Assembly (NCBI GenBank): GCA_963847145.1
Contig: CAWJYN010000004.1
Location: 186,001-250,000 of the forward strand
From: JABFRJ01 sp963847145
Lineage (GTDB): Bacteria; Pseudomonadota; Alphaproteobacteria; Rhizobiales; Hyphomicrobiaceae
Length of the DNA stretch: 64,000 nucleotides
Direction: 5' to 3'
Each line of letters starts with the position of its first letter. The stretch's first letter is position 1. This document shows, one piece after another, positions 1 through 8,373 of the stretch. The translations under genes were made by a program, and so were the position numbers. The notes beneath the pieces were generated by a model. The model was not told where the DNA came from. It ran no database searches and saw only the letters and a list, made by a program, of their open reading frames with translations.

Positions 1-114
1 TGCGCTTTTGTCTATTTGCGCACCCCACCCTGCAGCGGGTTGGCAAACGCGCTCTACGGGGCCTCTAAAGCCCGGCGCGAGCCCTTCCAAGAGGCTGGCC
101 TCTCCCTCCTTTCG

Positions 115-2418
115 CTACTCGCTCCGCCGCGACGATATCACGATCGGCTTTTCGATGAGCCGCACGTCGATGTGGCCCGAAGCGACAAAGCGTGGCGCAT
201 GCGGCGCCACCGGTGCTGCCGGTGCAGGCGCCCGCCAGAAGCGCCGGCGCGGGACCTTATCGACGCCGATCGGATAGATCGTCAGCGTGTCACGATCAAA
301 CCGCATGCGCAGAAAGTTCTTGTAGTCCTTGATCCGCAGTGCGGCGAACGCCTCGGCCGCGTGCATGCGCATGGCAATCGACGTAATCACCCAATAGAGC
401 CCGAACACGAACCCACCGATGATCCCGCCAATGATGATGGCCTGGAACGGGTACAGCACAAACCCCAGGATCTGCCGCACGTTCTTGGTCACCAACGGAT
501 CACCACCGGTCGCCGCTGCAACCTTCGCCTCAGCTTTGGCCTCTGGCATTGCGGCTGCCGGCGGCGCCGCACGCCGCGGCTGGCCCGGCGCGGTTGCCTT
601 GTCGCCGAAGGCTTCGCGCTGGCCGGCCCGCGACGACGACAGCGGTTCGAGCACTTCCTTCACCGCCCGGCCCGCCGCCGATGGCGCCGTCTGGCTCTGC
701 TGCCAGATGGCGTTCACCTCGCGCTCGATATAGGGCGATGTCCAGTTGTTGATCATCACAAAGAAAAAGCCGAGCGCGAACATGGCGGTCAAGTGCGCCG
801 CAAAATGCGTGCCGCCGATGACGATCTTGGAGAACCAATGCCGCCAGCGTGGATACTCGATGGCGTCCACATACCAGATCAGCGTCGCCAGTAGCACAGC
901 CAGCATTGCCGCCAGCGGGATGGACACCAGGCACGCCTGCAACAGATAGAGCGGGAAATACCCGAACGTTTCGAAGTAGCCGCTGTGCAGTCCCACCGCA
1001 TCGATCTTGCCGGCAGAAATGTCGTGCCGCTCGACGACTGAGTAGAACTGCCACGTGACCAGCCAATAGATTGCGCCAATGCCGAGCGAGAACGGCAAAT
1101 TATAGATCGGGAAGAACAGGTTCCGCAGCCCCAGCATGCGGCTCAGCCCCTTGCTCGGATAGCACACCGGCGCTTCCTGCTTGATCAGCCGCACCGGCTT
1201 CACCCGGTCGCGCCCGCGGATCGCCTCGTCGATGGGCTCGAGCACTTCCTTGACGGCCTCGCCGACCTCGCGCGCGACTTCCTCGTCTGGGCGGCTCTGT
1301 TTGCCTTTGCGCAGCTTGATGTCGACATCTCGCGCCCGCCAAACACCATCGGGCACCAGCGCATCGGCTTCGGGTCCGGAGGCCGGCTCGGATTGCTGTG
1401 GCCAGCGGACTGAAATGTTTTCCTTCAGCACGTGCGTCGGATGCAGGAACGCGCCGCCACCACCCGCCGTGATGAAATGCACGCCGATATCGCTCGCCGC
1501 ATAGCGGTTGTAGTGATGCCAATCGCCGGCCAGCACTGCACACACCCGCGCGCCGCGCTTGCGCGCAATCGTCGTTATCTTGAGGAAGTTCTCCTCCTCG
1601 TCGTCTTCGCCTTTGATATCCGAAATCAGCCAATCCGGTTCCGCGATGCAGATGACGAGATTGTCGCCCTCGCTCATCTGGCTGGCGATCAGCTCGAAGT
1701 AGTTGATCTGCGCGGCATCCAGAAATTTGGAGAACTGGATATCCGGCCCCCAGATCCACCAGTTGTACGGCAGCCGCATGGCCCAATAACTGCGGTGCTG
1801 CTGGCACTGCCAGCCGCCGATGGTGTTGCCCTTCGTCTCCGACAATTTGTCACGCGACGAGCAGAACAAACTGTCGAAGGCGTTGAGCCCATCGTACCAA
1901 TCGTGATTGCCGGGAATGGCGAACAGCTTGCGCATCGGCTTGGGCACATCAAACGCCCAGGTGAAGGGATTGATCAGCCGGTGCTTGTAGCCCTCGCGCG
2001 TCGCCTGCGGATAACACTGGTCGCCGCCCATGATCAGCGTATCGCCGGCCGGCAATGGCTGTTCGAGGCCCGGCACTTTCAGCGTATCGATGGCCAGCAG
2101 ATAGGCCATCGTATAGGTGCTCTCGAAGCCGTCGCCGGTGTCGGCGAGGTAATCAATCCAGAACGCGCCTTTCTCGTCGAGCGCCACGCGCTGCATCGGA
2201 TCGTCCGGCGTCGGATCGCGAAAATCATAGCGCGCCTTCAGCGCTGTGCTGTCGGCCTGATCGGTCGCCGCCTGGATCAGCCGCTGGTCGGCATACTGGC
2301 CGAACACGTTCGACACGATGGTGCGCACACCGATCCGCGCCAGCAGCCGTGGATCATACCACGACACCATTTTGGGCAGCCGGTTCTTGCGGAGGTCATC
2401 CAGAGCATCAATCGGCAT
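115..2418 (-). CDS. membrane-anchored calcineurin-like metallophosphoesterase
   Basis: Predicted metal-dependent phosphohydrolase of unknown substrate. The N-terminal half carries the calcineurin-like signature blocks in order: DTGDG, GGDQ, GNHDW and AGDWHHY. The C-terminal half has about four hydrophobic stretches (for example ACLVSIPLAAMLAVLLATLI and YPFQAIIIGGIIGGFVFG), so the protein is probably fixed in the inner membrane. An Ala/Pro-rich linker lies between two of these stretches. I chose the ATG at 2418 because GAGGGA stands five bases before it; this gives 767 residues. The same frame stays open to a TTG at 2541, so a longer N-terminus is possible. The gene stands alone, downstream of the ArsR-rhodanese gene on the same strand. 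Fold assignment is firm from the motifs; substrate and role are unknown. Confidence 0.85.
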   Translation of the reverse strand: MPIDALDDLRKNRLPKMVSWYDPRLLARIGVRTIVSNVFGQYADQRLIQAATDQADSTALKARYDFRDPTPDDPMQRVALDEKGAFWIDYLADTGDGFESTYTMAYLLAIDTLKVPGLEQPLPAGDTLIMGGDQCYPQATREGYKHRLINPFTWAFDVPKPMRKLFAIPGNHDWYDGLNAFDSLFCSSRDKLSETKGNTIGGWQCQQHRSYWAMRLPYNWWIWGPDIQFSKFLDAAQINYFELIASQMSEGDNLVICIAEPDWLISDIKGEDDEEENFLKITTIARKRGARVCAVLAGDWHHYNRYAASDIGVHFITAGGGGAFLHPTHVLKENISVRWPQQSEPASGPEADALVPDGVWRARDVDIKLRKGKQSRPDEEVAREVGEAVKEVLEPIDEAIRGRDRVKPVRLIKQEAPVCYPSKGLSRMLGLRNLFFPIYNLPFSLGIGAIYWLVTWQFYSVVERHDISAGKIDAVGLHSGYFETFGYFPLYLLQACLVSIPLAAMLAVLLATLIWYVDAIEYPRWRHWFSKIVIGGTHFAAHLTAMFALGFFFVMINNWTSPYIEREVNAIWQQSQTAPSAAGRAVKEVLEPLSSSRAGQREAFGDKATAPGQPRRAAPPAAAMPEAKAEAKVAAATGGDPLVTKNVRQILGFVLYPFQAIIIGGIIGGFVFGLYWVITSIAMRMHAAEAFAALRIKDYKNFLRMRFDRDTLTIYPIGVDKVPRRRFWRAPAPAAPVAPHAPRFVASGHIDVRLIEKPIVISSRRSE

Positions 2419-2637
2419 GCAGTCCCTCACCCGCGGGTCTCGATAGGGCCATGGTGCTGACAAAGTAGGGCGGACGCAAGGCCAGCGGTCGGGCCAGCCG
2501 TCGGGGGTGGGTGAGGCTTTCGGGGAATTTCCCTCGTTCAAGCGAAATCCCGATGGCAGTTTCCAGGTTATGGTCGTGTTGGCTTCGCGGATCAGTGCCC
2601 AGGATAACCAGCGAGCTGTTCTGGTGGGGAACTTCCG

Positions 2638-3300
2638 TTAATGCGAGATCGGCAGGCCGGCGGCCTTCCACTCCGGCAGTCCGTCTTCAAGCCGGCGCAC
2701 CTTAAATCCTTTCTTGCGCAGGAGTGCAACCGTCTCGAACGACAACACGCAGTAGGGCCCACGGCAATACGCCACGAACTCGACTTCTGGATCGAGCATC
2801 GACAACCGCTTTCGCAGTCGATCGATTGGGATGTTGATGGCGCCGGTTATGTGGCCGAGAGCGAACTCGTCTTCGGGCCGGACGTCGAGAACCTGCACGT
2901 GCCCCTTCTTCATCAGTGCCAGCAACTGTGGTCGTGTCACGGGCTGCATTCCGTCACGATCGTCGAAAAAACTGCGCACGATCTGGCCGACCTCGGCGAT
3001 GTGCCGCTCGCCGATGCGTGTGAGTGCTGCGGTGAGCTCCAACACCGCGGTGTCTGATAACCTGTAGTAGACGAACTTGCCATCCCGGCGGGGCGCGATG
3101 AGCCCCGCGCGCCGCATCTGCTGCAAGTGCTGTGATGCATTGGCGACCGAGATGCCGGTGCGCTGTGCCAGGATCTCGACGCTCCGCTCGCCCTGCGCCA
3201 GCGCTTCAAGGAGTTCGAGGCGGTGCTCATGTGCGACCGCCTTCGCCACTGCCGCGAATTGCTTGAACAGCAGGCGTTTCGGACTCTCGCTTGACGACAT
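2638..3300 (-). CDS. ArsR-family transcriptional regulator fused to a rhodanese domain
   Basis: 220-residue protein. Residues about 10-90 form an ArsR winged helix (HRLELLEALAQGERSVEIL, then SVANASQHLQQMRRAGLI). Residues about 110-218 form a rhodanese domain with the active-site loop YCRGPYCVLS, which keeps the catalytic cysteine. This ArsR-rhodanese fusion is a known family, usually thought to sense reactive sulfur or redox state; that role is inferred here. The ATG at 3300 is preferred over an in-frame ATG at 3321 because GGAGA precedes it and because the 3321 start would lie inside the palindrome at 3317-3342. It is divergent from the desaturase-like gene, and the shared operator suggests autoregulation together with control of that gene. 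Confidence 0.92.
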   Translation of the reverse strand: MSSSESPKRLLFKQFAAVAKAVAHEHRLELLEALAQGERSVEILAQRTGISVANASQHLQQMRRAGLIAPRRDGKFVYYRLSDTAVLELTAALTRIGERHIAEVGQIVRSFFDDRDGMQPVTRPQLLALMKKGHVQVLDVRPEDEFALGHITGAINIPIDRLRKRLSMLDPEVEFVAYCRGPYCVLSFETVALLRKKGFKVRRLEDGLPEWKAAGLPISH

Positions 3301-3316
3301 CTTCGGTCTCCAATAT

Positions 3317-3342
3317 AACATTCAATGAATTAATTGAATGTT
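3317..3342. promoter_or_regulatory. palindromic operator between the ArsR-rhodanese and hydroxylase genes
   Basis: Perfect inverted repeat AACATTCAAT-GAATTA-ATTGAATGTT: ten-base arms and a six-base spacer. It lies 17 bases before the regulator start and about 40 bases before the divergent hydroxylase start. It is AT-rich in a GC-rich neighbourhood. Size and symmetry fit an ArsR-dimer site. Confidence 0.75.
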
Positions 3343-3382
3343 TTTTGTGCGTCAATAGCGGCACGGACAGTGGAGCAACGGC

Positions 3383-4105
3383 ATGAGCCTGTCACTGTCA
3401 ATCCACGAGCCGGTTATACGTCTCGCGGCTTTCGCGATGGTGTTCACGGTGATGGCCGTTTGGGAAATCATCGCTCCGCGCCGTCGCCAAGTGATCGGCC
3501 GGGCGCTCCGATGGCCGAGTAATCTCGGCGTCGTCCTGCTGGATGTCGCGCTCGTGCGTGTCGTATTCCCAACCGGCGCGGTAGCGCTGGCGGTCCTTGC
3601 CGAAGCTAAGGGATGGGGATTGCTCAATGTCTGGGGCATGCCTGGATGGGTCGCGGTGTTGATCGGCGTCATCGTGCTCGACTTCGTCATCTACCTCCAG
3701 CATGTGCTATTCCATGCCGTTCCGGCATTGTGGAAGCTGCATCGCATGCATCACGCCGACCTTGAGTTCGACGTGACAACGGGTACCCGCTTCCACCCGA
3801 TCGAGATCATCCTCTCCATGGTCATCAAGCTCACAATTGTGGTAGCGATCGGTGCGCCTGCTGTCGCAGTGCTTATTTTTGAGGTGTTGCTCAATGCGAC
3901 TGCGATGTTCAACCACGCGAATGTGCGATTGCCGGAGAGCTTCGATCGTATTGCAAGGCTGTTCGTGGTAACGCCAGATATGCACCGCGTGCACCACTCG
4001 ATCGTCGTTCTCGAAACCAACTCGAACTTCGGCTTCAATTTGCCCTGGTGGGATCGTCTGTTCGGAACCTATCGGCATCAGCCAGCCAGCGGCATGAGCA
4101 CATGA
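3383..4105 (+). CDS. sterol desaturase / fatty acid hydroxylase family membrane protein
   Basis: 240-residue membrane di-iron oxygenase. Several hydrophobic helices surround the family histidine clusters: H107-x3-H111, H120-x2-HH124, NHANV near residue 177 and HRVHH near residue 200. Known members hydroxylate or desaturate lipids; the substrate here cannot be read from sequence. The start ATG follows GGAG at a suitable distance. The gene is divergent from the ArsR-rhodanese regulator and its stop overlaps the start of a tiny ORF (ATGA at 4102), which in turn overlaps the phosphorylase-like gene, so the three probably form one transcript. Confidence 0.88.
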   Translation: MSLSLSIHEPVIRLAAFAMVFTVMAVWEIIAPRRRQVIGRALRWPSNLGVVLLDVALVRVVFPTGAVALAVLAEAKGWGLLNVWGMPGWVAVLIGVIVLDFVIYLQHVLFHAVPALWKLHRMHHADLEFDVTTGTRFHPIEIILSMVIKLTIVVAIGAPAVAVLIFEVLLNATAMFNHANVRLPESFDRIARLFVVTPDMHRVHHSIVVLETNSNFGFNLPWWDRLFGTYRHQPASGMST

Positions 4106-4242
4106 CGATTGGCGTTGAACAGTTCCGCGATCCAAGCGAGCAGCGGCTCGATCGCATGCTGTCACAGCCATTCCGTGGCGGCGCGGATGCAACTGCGGTC
4201 GCACGACGCATGCCGGCTGATCCGCAAGAGACCGACGCATGA
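4102..4242 (+). CDS. small coupled ORF of unknown function (46 aa)
   Basis: A 46-residue frame beginning MTIGVEQFRDPSEQRLDRM. Its ATG overlaps the stop of the hydroxylase gene (ATGA) and its own stop overlaps the start of the next gene (ATGA), the usual arrangement for translational coupling. No family is recognised and no membrane segment is present; it is charged and arginine-rich. It could be a real small protein or merely a translated bridge that passes ribosomes to the next gene. Confidence 0.45.
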   Translation: MTIGVEQFRDPSEQRLDRMLSQPFRGGADATAVARRMPADPQETDA

Positions 4243-5042
4243 CCAAATCCGCAATACCGCCGATCTTACTGGATAAGCACTATGAACACGTATCGGCCTT
4301 CGCGCCCGAGAACCTGTTGCGCGAGGCGCGCCGGCAGAAAGGGCTAGAGGACGGTCAGGTTCCAGAGGTTTGCGTCCTCGACCCGGACGGCGACATCGCG
4401 CGACAGGCCAAGACCGCCGGCCGCGCCATTCGTGATGCCAATTGGGCTTGCTACCACACCGAACTCTATCGCGTCGACCACGACGGCCTCGCGCTCGGAA
4501 TTGTGCCGTGCGCCGTCGGTGCCTCGTTCGCAGTGCTTGTTGCCGAGCAGTTGTTCGCCGCAGGCTGCCGATTGCTGGTGAGCGTCACATCGTCGGGACA
4601 ACTCGTTCAGCTCCGGCCACCGCCGTATTTCATCCTCATCGACCGTTCCTTGCGAGACGAAGGCACCAGTTATCATTATCTGCCCGCGTCCGAGTTTAGC
4701 AACGCCGCTCCGGCCCTCCTCAAGGCGATGGACGGTGCCTTCGACGGCCTTGGCGTTGCCGTCGAGCGTGGCGCTACCTGGACAACAGATGCCCCGTTCC
4801 GCGAGACCCTGGCCGCTATTGCCGCCATGAAGGCCAGAGGGCTGCTTGCGGTCGAGATGGAAGCCGCCGCCCTCTACGCGTTCGCTGAAGCGCGTGACAA
4901 GCCGCTGATCTGTTTCGCTCACGTGACCAATCAGATGGCGCGGATCGAAGGCGACTTCGAGAAAGGCGAGGCAGACGGTTCGGTCGATGCATTGACGGTC
5001 ATTGCCGCTGCAGCCAAGGCGTGGATGAGATCGCGCACATGA
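4239..5042 (+). CDS. nucleoside phosphorylase (PNP/UDP family) protein
   Basis: 267-residue protein of the purine/uridine phosphorylase superfamily. The clearest mark is VEMEAAALYAFAEA near residue 205, the conserved block whose Met-Glu contacts the ribose hydroxyls; a GxxxA-rich strand (IVPCAVGASFAVLVAEQL) lies near residue 85. Known relatives cleave nucleosides with phosphate; the base specificity is not evident. The start codon overlaps the preceding small ORF, placing it in the hydroxylase operon under probable ArsR-rhodanese control. The link between a lipid-type hydroxylase and a nucleoside phosphorylase is not obvious. Confidence 0.85.
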   Translation: MTKSAIPPILLDKHYEHVSAFAPENLLREARRQKGLEDGQVPEVCVLDPDGDIARQAKTAGRAIRDANWACYHTELYRVDHDGLALGIVPCAVGASFAVLVAEQLFAAGCRLLVSVTSSGQLVQLRPPPYFILIDRSLRDEGTSYHYLPASEFSNAAPALLKAMDGAFDGLGVAVERGATWTTDAPFRETLAAIAAMKARGLLAVEMEAAALYAFAEARDKPLICFAHVTNQMARIEGDFEKGEADGSVDALTVIAAAAKAWMRSRT

Positions 5043-5371
5043 ATAAGACGCCTCTTTGAGGTCAACCTGGACCGACCCTGGCTGTCTTTGCCTGGCTGTC
5101 TTTTAATTGTCTGCGCTTCTTCCGGCTAGCTGCCGGGGCGTAGGGTCTGACCTGCAACTCTCGCCCCGCTCACGAATGGCCCAACGCACAATGCACTCTC
5201 TCACGCCGGAACCGCTGTGATGAAAAGATTGGCGGTCGTACTTGGGCGAGCATCCAACGTCGCGGTCCGCCCCTCACCTCGTTACTGGGTGCAATAGGGA
5301 GATGGAGGCTGCGCGCTAACGCTAGCTGAGGGCCATTGAGGACACCTAAGCGGCGGGCCACCGCACCCCAC
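5043..5371. other. intergenic region without recognised gene
   Basis: About 330 bases between convergent genes. A short direct repeat (CTGGCTGTCTT, twice) occurs near 5080-5104. No convincing ORF, terminator or RNA gene was seen. Confidence 0.4.
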
Positions 5372-6703
5372 CTACGCCTTGCTCAAACTCGAAATCCTGT
5401 CAGCCAACCGCCCACTCGGCTTGCCGTCGGACTTGCCATCCGCCTTGCCAGCCGCAACCGTCGTTGTCGGATCGTCGCCGTCGGCGTTGGCAGCCTCAGC
5501 GGGCGCCGCACTTGGACCCCGGGCATTGGTGACACGCTCGGCCAGTGACGGCCGTGACGGCGGCACGGTTTCGACCCGGCGCGCCGCACCCGCCGCCGGC
5601 AACGAGCCAGCGCCCAGCCGCCGCATCTGCTCCATGAAGTGCGCGCCTTGCAGTGCGAGGCGTTCGTTGGCGGCAGCCAGCTCGGCGCGCAGCTTGCGCA
5701 CCTGCTCGCCCTGCTGATCCGACTGCACTTGCAAACCCGTCAGCCGCGCCCGCAGCGCCACTTTGCTGTCTGGCGTGTTGGCCGCTTCCGCACTGCGCAG
5801 CGCCGTCAATTCTGCCGACAAAGTTTTGATTTCCGTCGCTTGATCGTCCGACCTCGATTTCAGCGCGCGCAGATCCCGTTCCAGGCCCGAGCGCACTTCG
5901 TCAGGCGGCAGCACGGCAACCAGATTGGGCCCGCTCGCGTCGCCGCTGGCCCGGCCATTGATCGACGCGCCGACGCCCGAGACAGCCAAGGCTGGTTGCT
6001 CGACAATGCGTTGCGCGGCCGTTTGCTGCAGCCGGGCAATCAAGCTCGCCTGATCGCGCGACTTGGCGCGCAGGCCCTCGATCTCGGCGCGCAAGGCCAC
6101 CTCGCCACTGAAGTTCGCGTCCGCCAGGCTCTCCTGGTTGCGTCCGCCGCGCACGGTCAACGATGTCTTGAGCCGTTCGATTTCGGCCGATTGTTGCGCA
6201 TTGATGGCACGCGCTTCTTCGAGCGCGTCCTGCTGCCGGCGCGTGGAACCGGCCAGATCGTTGATTTCCACATCGCGCGTCGCCAGCAACGTGCGCGCTT
6301 CGCCCAGCCGCGATTCAACGCGCGGCAGTTGATCGCTCACCGTGTGCTCCAGAACGCGGCGCGCATTCTCGTGCTCATCGATCGTCGACCGCAGCGTGGT
6401 GACATCGCCTTCAAGTCGGGTGATGGCCGCGTCTCGGCGGTTGAGATCGATCAGGTGGCGGGCGCGTTTCTCGTCCGCCTGTTCGATCTTGGCTTCGAGC
6501 CGATGCACGGTCATGGCGAACTCCGCGCGCAGCCGATCCTTGTCGGCCCGCACCTCGGCCTCCGTGACCGGCAGCCGTTCTTTGATTCGCTGCGTCGTCA
6601 GCCGCACCGCGCGCGACCAGAATGCCGGAGCCAGTGTCAACGCGAGCAGGGCCGCGGACAGAAATCCGAGCGCCACCAGCATGATCGATTGGATTGAAAG
6701 CAC
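5372..6703 (-). CDS. single-pass membrane coiled-coil protein, function unknown
   Basis: 443 residues. One N-terminal hydrophobic segment (IMLVALGFLSAALLALTLAP) is followed by a long predicted coiled coil through about residue 370, rich in Arg, Glu, Leu and Ala with heptad-like spacing, then an Ala/Pro/Lys-rich tail. From memory, similar proteins starting MLSLQSIMLVALGF are common in Bradyrhizobiaceae-like genomes as hypothetical membrane proteins, which supports the GTG at 6703 (preceded by GAGGGCGGGA) over an ATG 42 bases upstream. No enzyme motif is present. A structural or scaffolding role at the inner membrane is a guess. Confidence 0.75.
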   Translation of the reverse strand: MLSIQSIMLVALGFLSAALLALTLAPAFWSRAVRLTTQRIKERLPVTEAEVRADKDRLRAEFAMTVHRLEAKIEQADEKRARHLIDLNRRDAAITRLEGDVTTLRSTIDEHENARRVLEHTVSDQLPRVESRLGEARTLLATRDVEINDLAGSTRRQQDALEEARAINAQQSAEIERLKTSLTVRGGRNQESLADANFSGEVALRAEIEGLRAKSRDQASLIARLQQTAAQRIVEQPALAVSGVGASINGRASGDASGPNLVAVLPPDEVRSGLERDLRALKSRSDDQATEIKTLSAELTALRSAEAANTPDSKVALRARLTGLQVQSDQQGEQVRKLRAELAAANERLALQGAHFMEQMRRLGAGSLPAAGAARRVETVPPSRPSLAERVTNARGPSAAPAEAANADGDDPTTTVAAGKADGKSDGKPSGRLADRISSLSKA

Positions 6704-6884
6704 TGTCCCGCCCTCGTGGTACGCACCGCTCTGGTGCGCGGCCATCGCTCCCTGCCGTCACGCGTGCGAAGCACGCTTGTCACCCTGATAACACCTGCCT
6801 GGGTGCCACGGCATCTGGAAAGTCGCCGTCATCCCCGTGAAATCGATGGAACAGTTGATTGTGGCAGATTGGAGCGACGCCCAA

Positions 6885-8229
6885 TCAGAATGGGTTCCAC
6901 GTGGCCCGCGGTGTGAATTTCAGATAGCCGACGTTGGCGCCGAGCCGCAGGCCGACGCCCGTCCGGATAGGCGCCAAGGTGATGTGATCACGGGTGAGCA
7001 CGGTCATGCCGACGCCGCCGACGAAATAGGCCGAGCCGTCGATGCCGCCGAAACGCTCGTAGATCTCGTCCGGGCTGCGCAGATTGTAGACCAGCACCAT
7101 GGTCTTGGAGCCGGCGCCGCCAATGTCCCAGCCCAGCGATGGGCCCTGCCAGAACACACGGTGCGTGCCCGCATCACGTGTGTACAACACGCCCTCGCCA
7201 TAGCGCAGACCGGCCACGAACGCCCCGCCGGCTTCTTCGCCAAGAATGTAGCCGTTCGGCCGCCCTTGCCGCTTGAAGGCATTTTCAACAACACTGGCAA
7301 GCCCTTGGCTGACCGAGCCAAAGAACTTGTGGCCCGCACCGAGGATCTCGTTGGACGAATAAGTCCCCTCCGCCCGGTCATCGACGCGCGGGCCGGGGCG
7401 CCGGTAGTCGTCGTCATCGGGCCCGCGATCGCGCGCGCCATCGGGTGGTGGGCTGTAGGGCTGTCCGTAACCTGGCGACTGGCCATAGCCTTGCGCGCCG
7501 CCTCCACCCTGATTGCCGTAGGCGCCGGAGCCGGGCTGTTGCTGGCTGTAGGCTTGCGGCTGCCCATAACCGGGGCTTTGCCCATAGGCTGGGCCCGGAC
7601 CAGAATATTGGCCGGTGCTGCTCTGTGCCGATTGGCCATAGCTGTTTGGTGCAGGTGACGGCCGGTACGTATCACTGCCCTGCGCGGCCGAGCTTTGCGC
7701 GCCATATGCTGGGGCTGGCCCGCGTTGTGTCCCAGTGGGTTGGCTGTTGCCGCTGTCTCCGCCTGACATGTAGGGCCGCGCCGGTTCGCCATAGCGGGGC
7801 TCGTAGCTGCCGTAGGCGCCAGGGCTTTGCGAGCTTTGCGGGCTTTGCGACGCAGGGCCAGGATCATTGCCATAAGCGCCAGCCCGGCTGGCCGCAGCCG
7901 GCGGCGCCTGACCATAGCTTTGGCTGTAGCCCGGCCCGGCGGGCGCATTGAAAGGCGCTGGCCCCTCCGCTGGTGTCGTCAACGTGCCCAAGCCTGGGCC
8001 CGTGTCAGCCGGCCGGTATGAGTTCATTGCGTCGCGACGTGGACCGTTTCGAAGTTTGCGGTTCATAGCCTTGCGTGCTGCCCCCATCAGCCTGAGCGGA
8101 GGCTGGCTGGAGACCCGCGCCCATCCAAAGCGATGCCGTGAGCGCGGCCGCCAGCAGCGTCCCGGGACGCGAACTGCGGCCAACGGTCAGCCATTCGGCC
8201 GGAAGTGACGCCTGTTGGGCTTTGAACAT
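6885..8229 (-). CDS. eipA: EipA-family (DUF1134) envelope protein, frameshifted after the signal peptide
   Basis: The C-terminal 160 residues match the DUF1134/EipA family: GHKFFGSVSQGLASVVENAF, GYILGEEAGG, then GPSLGWDIGGAGSK and a C-terminal beta-rich end. Between the N-terminus and this domain lies a low-complexity region rich in Gly, Tyr, Gln, Pro and Ser. EipA is a periplasmic protein needed for envelope integrity in Brucella. Here the ATG at 8229 opens a frame with a typical signal peptide (LLAAALTASLWMGAGLQPAS then AQA) that runs to a stop at 8005. The body lies in a second frame, open from 8183 to 6885, which lacks any signal peptide. Moving between them needs one base removed within the shared stretch 8005-8183, for example in the G5 run at 8081-8085. 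Read as it stands, the body would not be exported. Confidence 0.8.
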
Positions 8230-8373
8230 TGTTTTTTCCAGCGATCCGGGAACGTTGCGTGCGCGCACGGCCGATGCCGTCCCACCCCAGTGCTACGCTC
8301 AATCTTTCGCGGAAGTGTTACCAAAGTGTGGCCATATCAAGGGCTTTGCCCCGTTTTGGGCCGGCAATCCCCC

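Noticed and set aside
1432..2460. Long plus-strand frame inside the metallophosphoesterase gene
   Set aside because: It lies opposite a gene with clear motifs and has no family match or ribosome site.
5639..6697. Long plus-strand frame opposite the coiled-coil gene
   Set aside because: Its His/Arg/Gln-rich residues are what the complement of a coiled-coil gene gives; no start signal.
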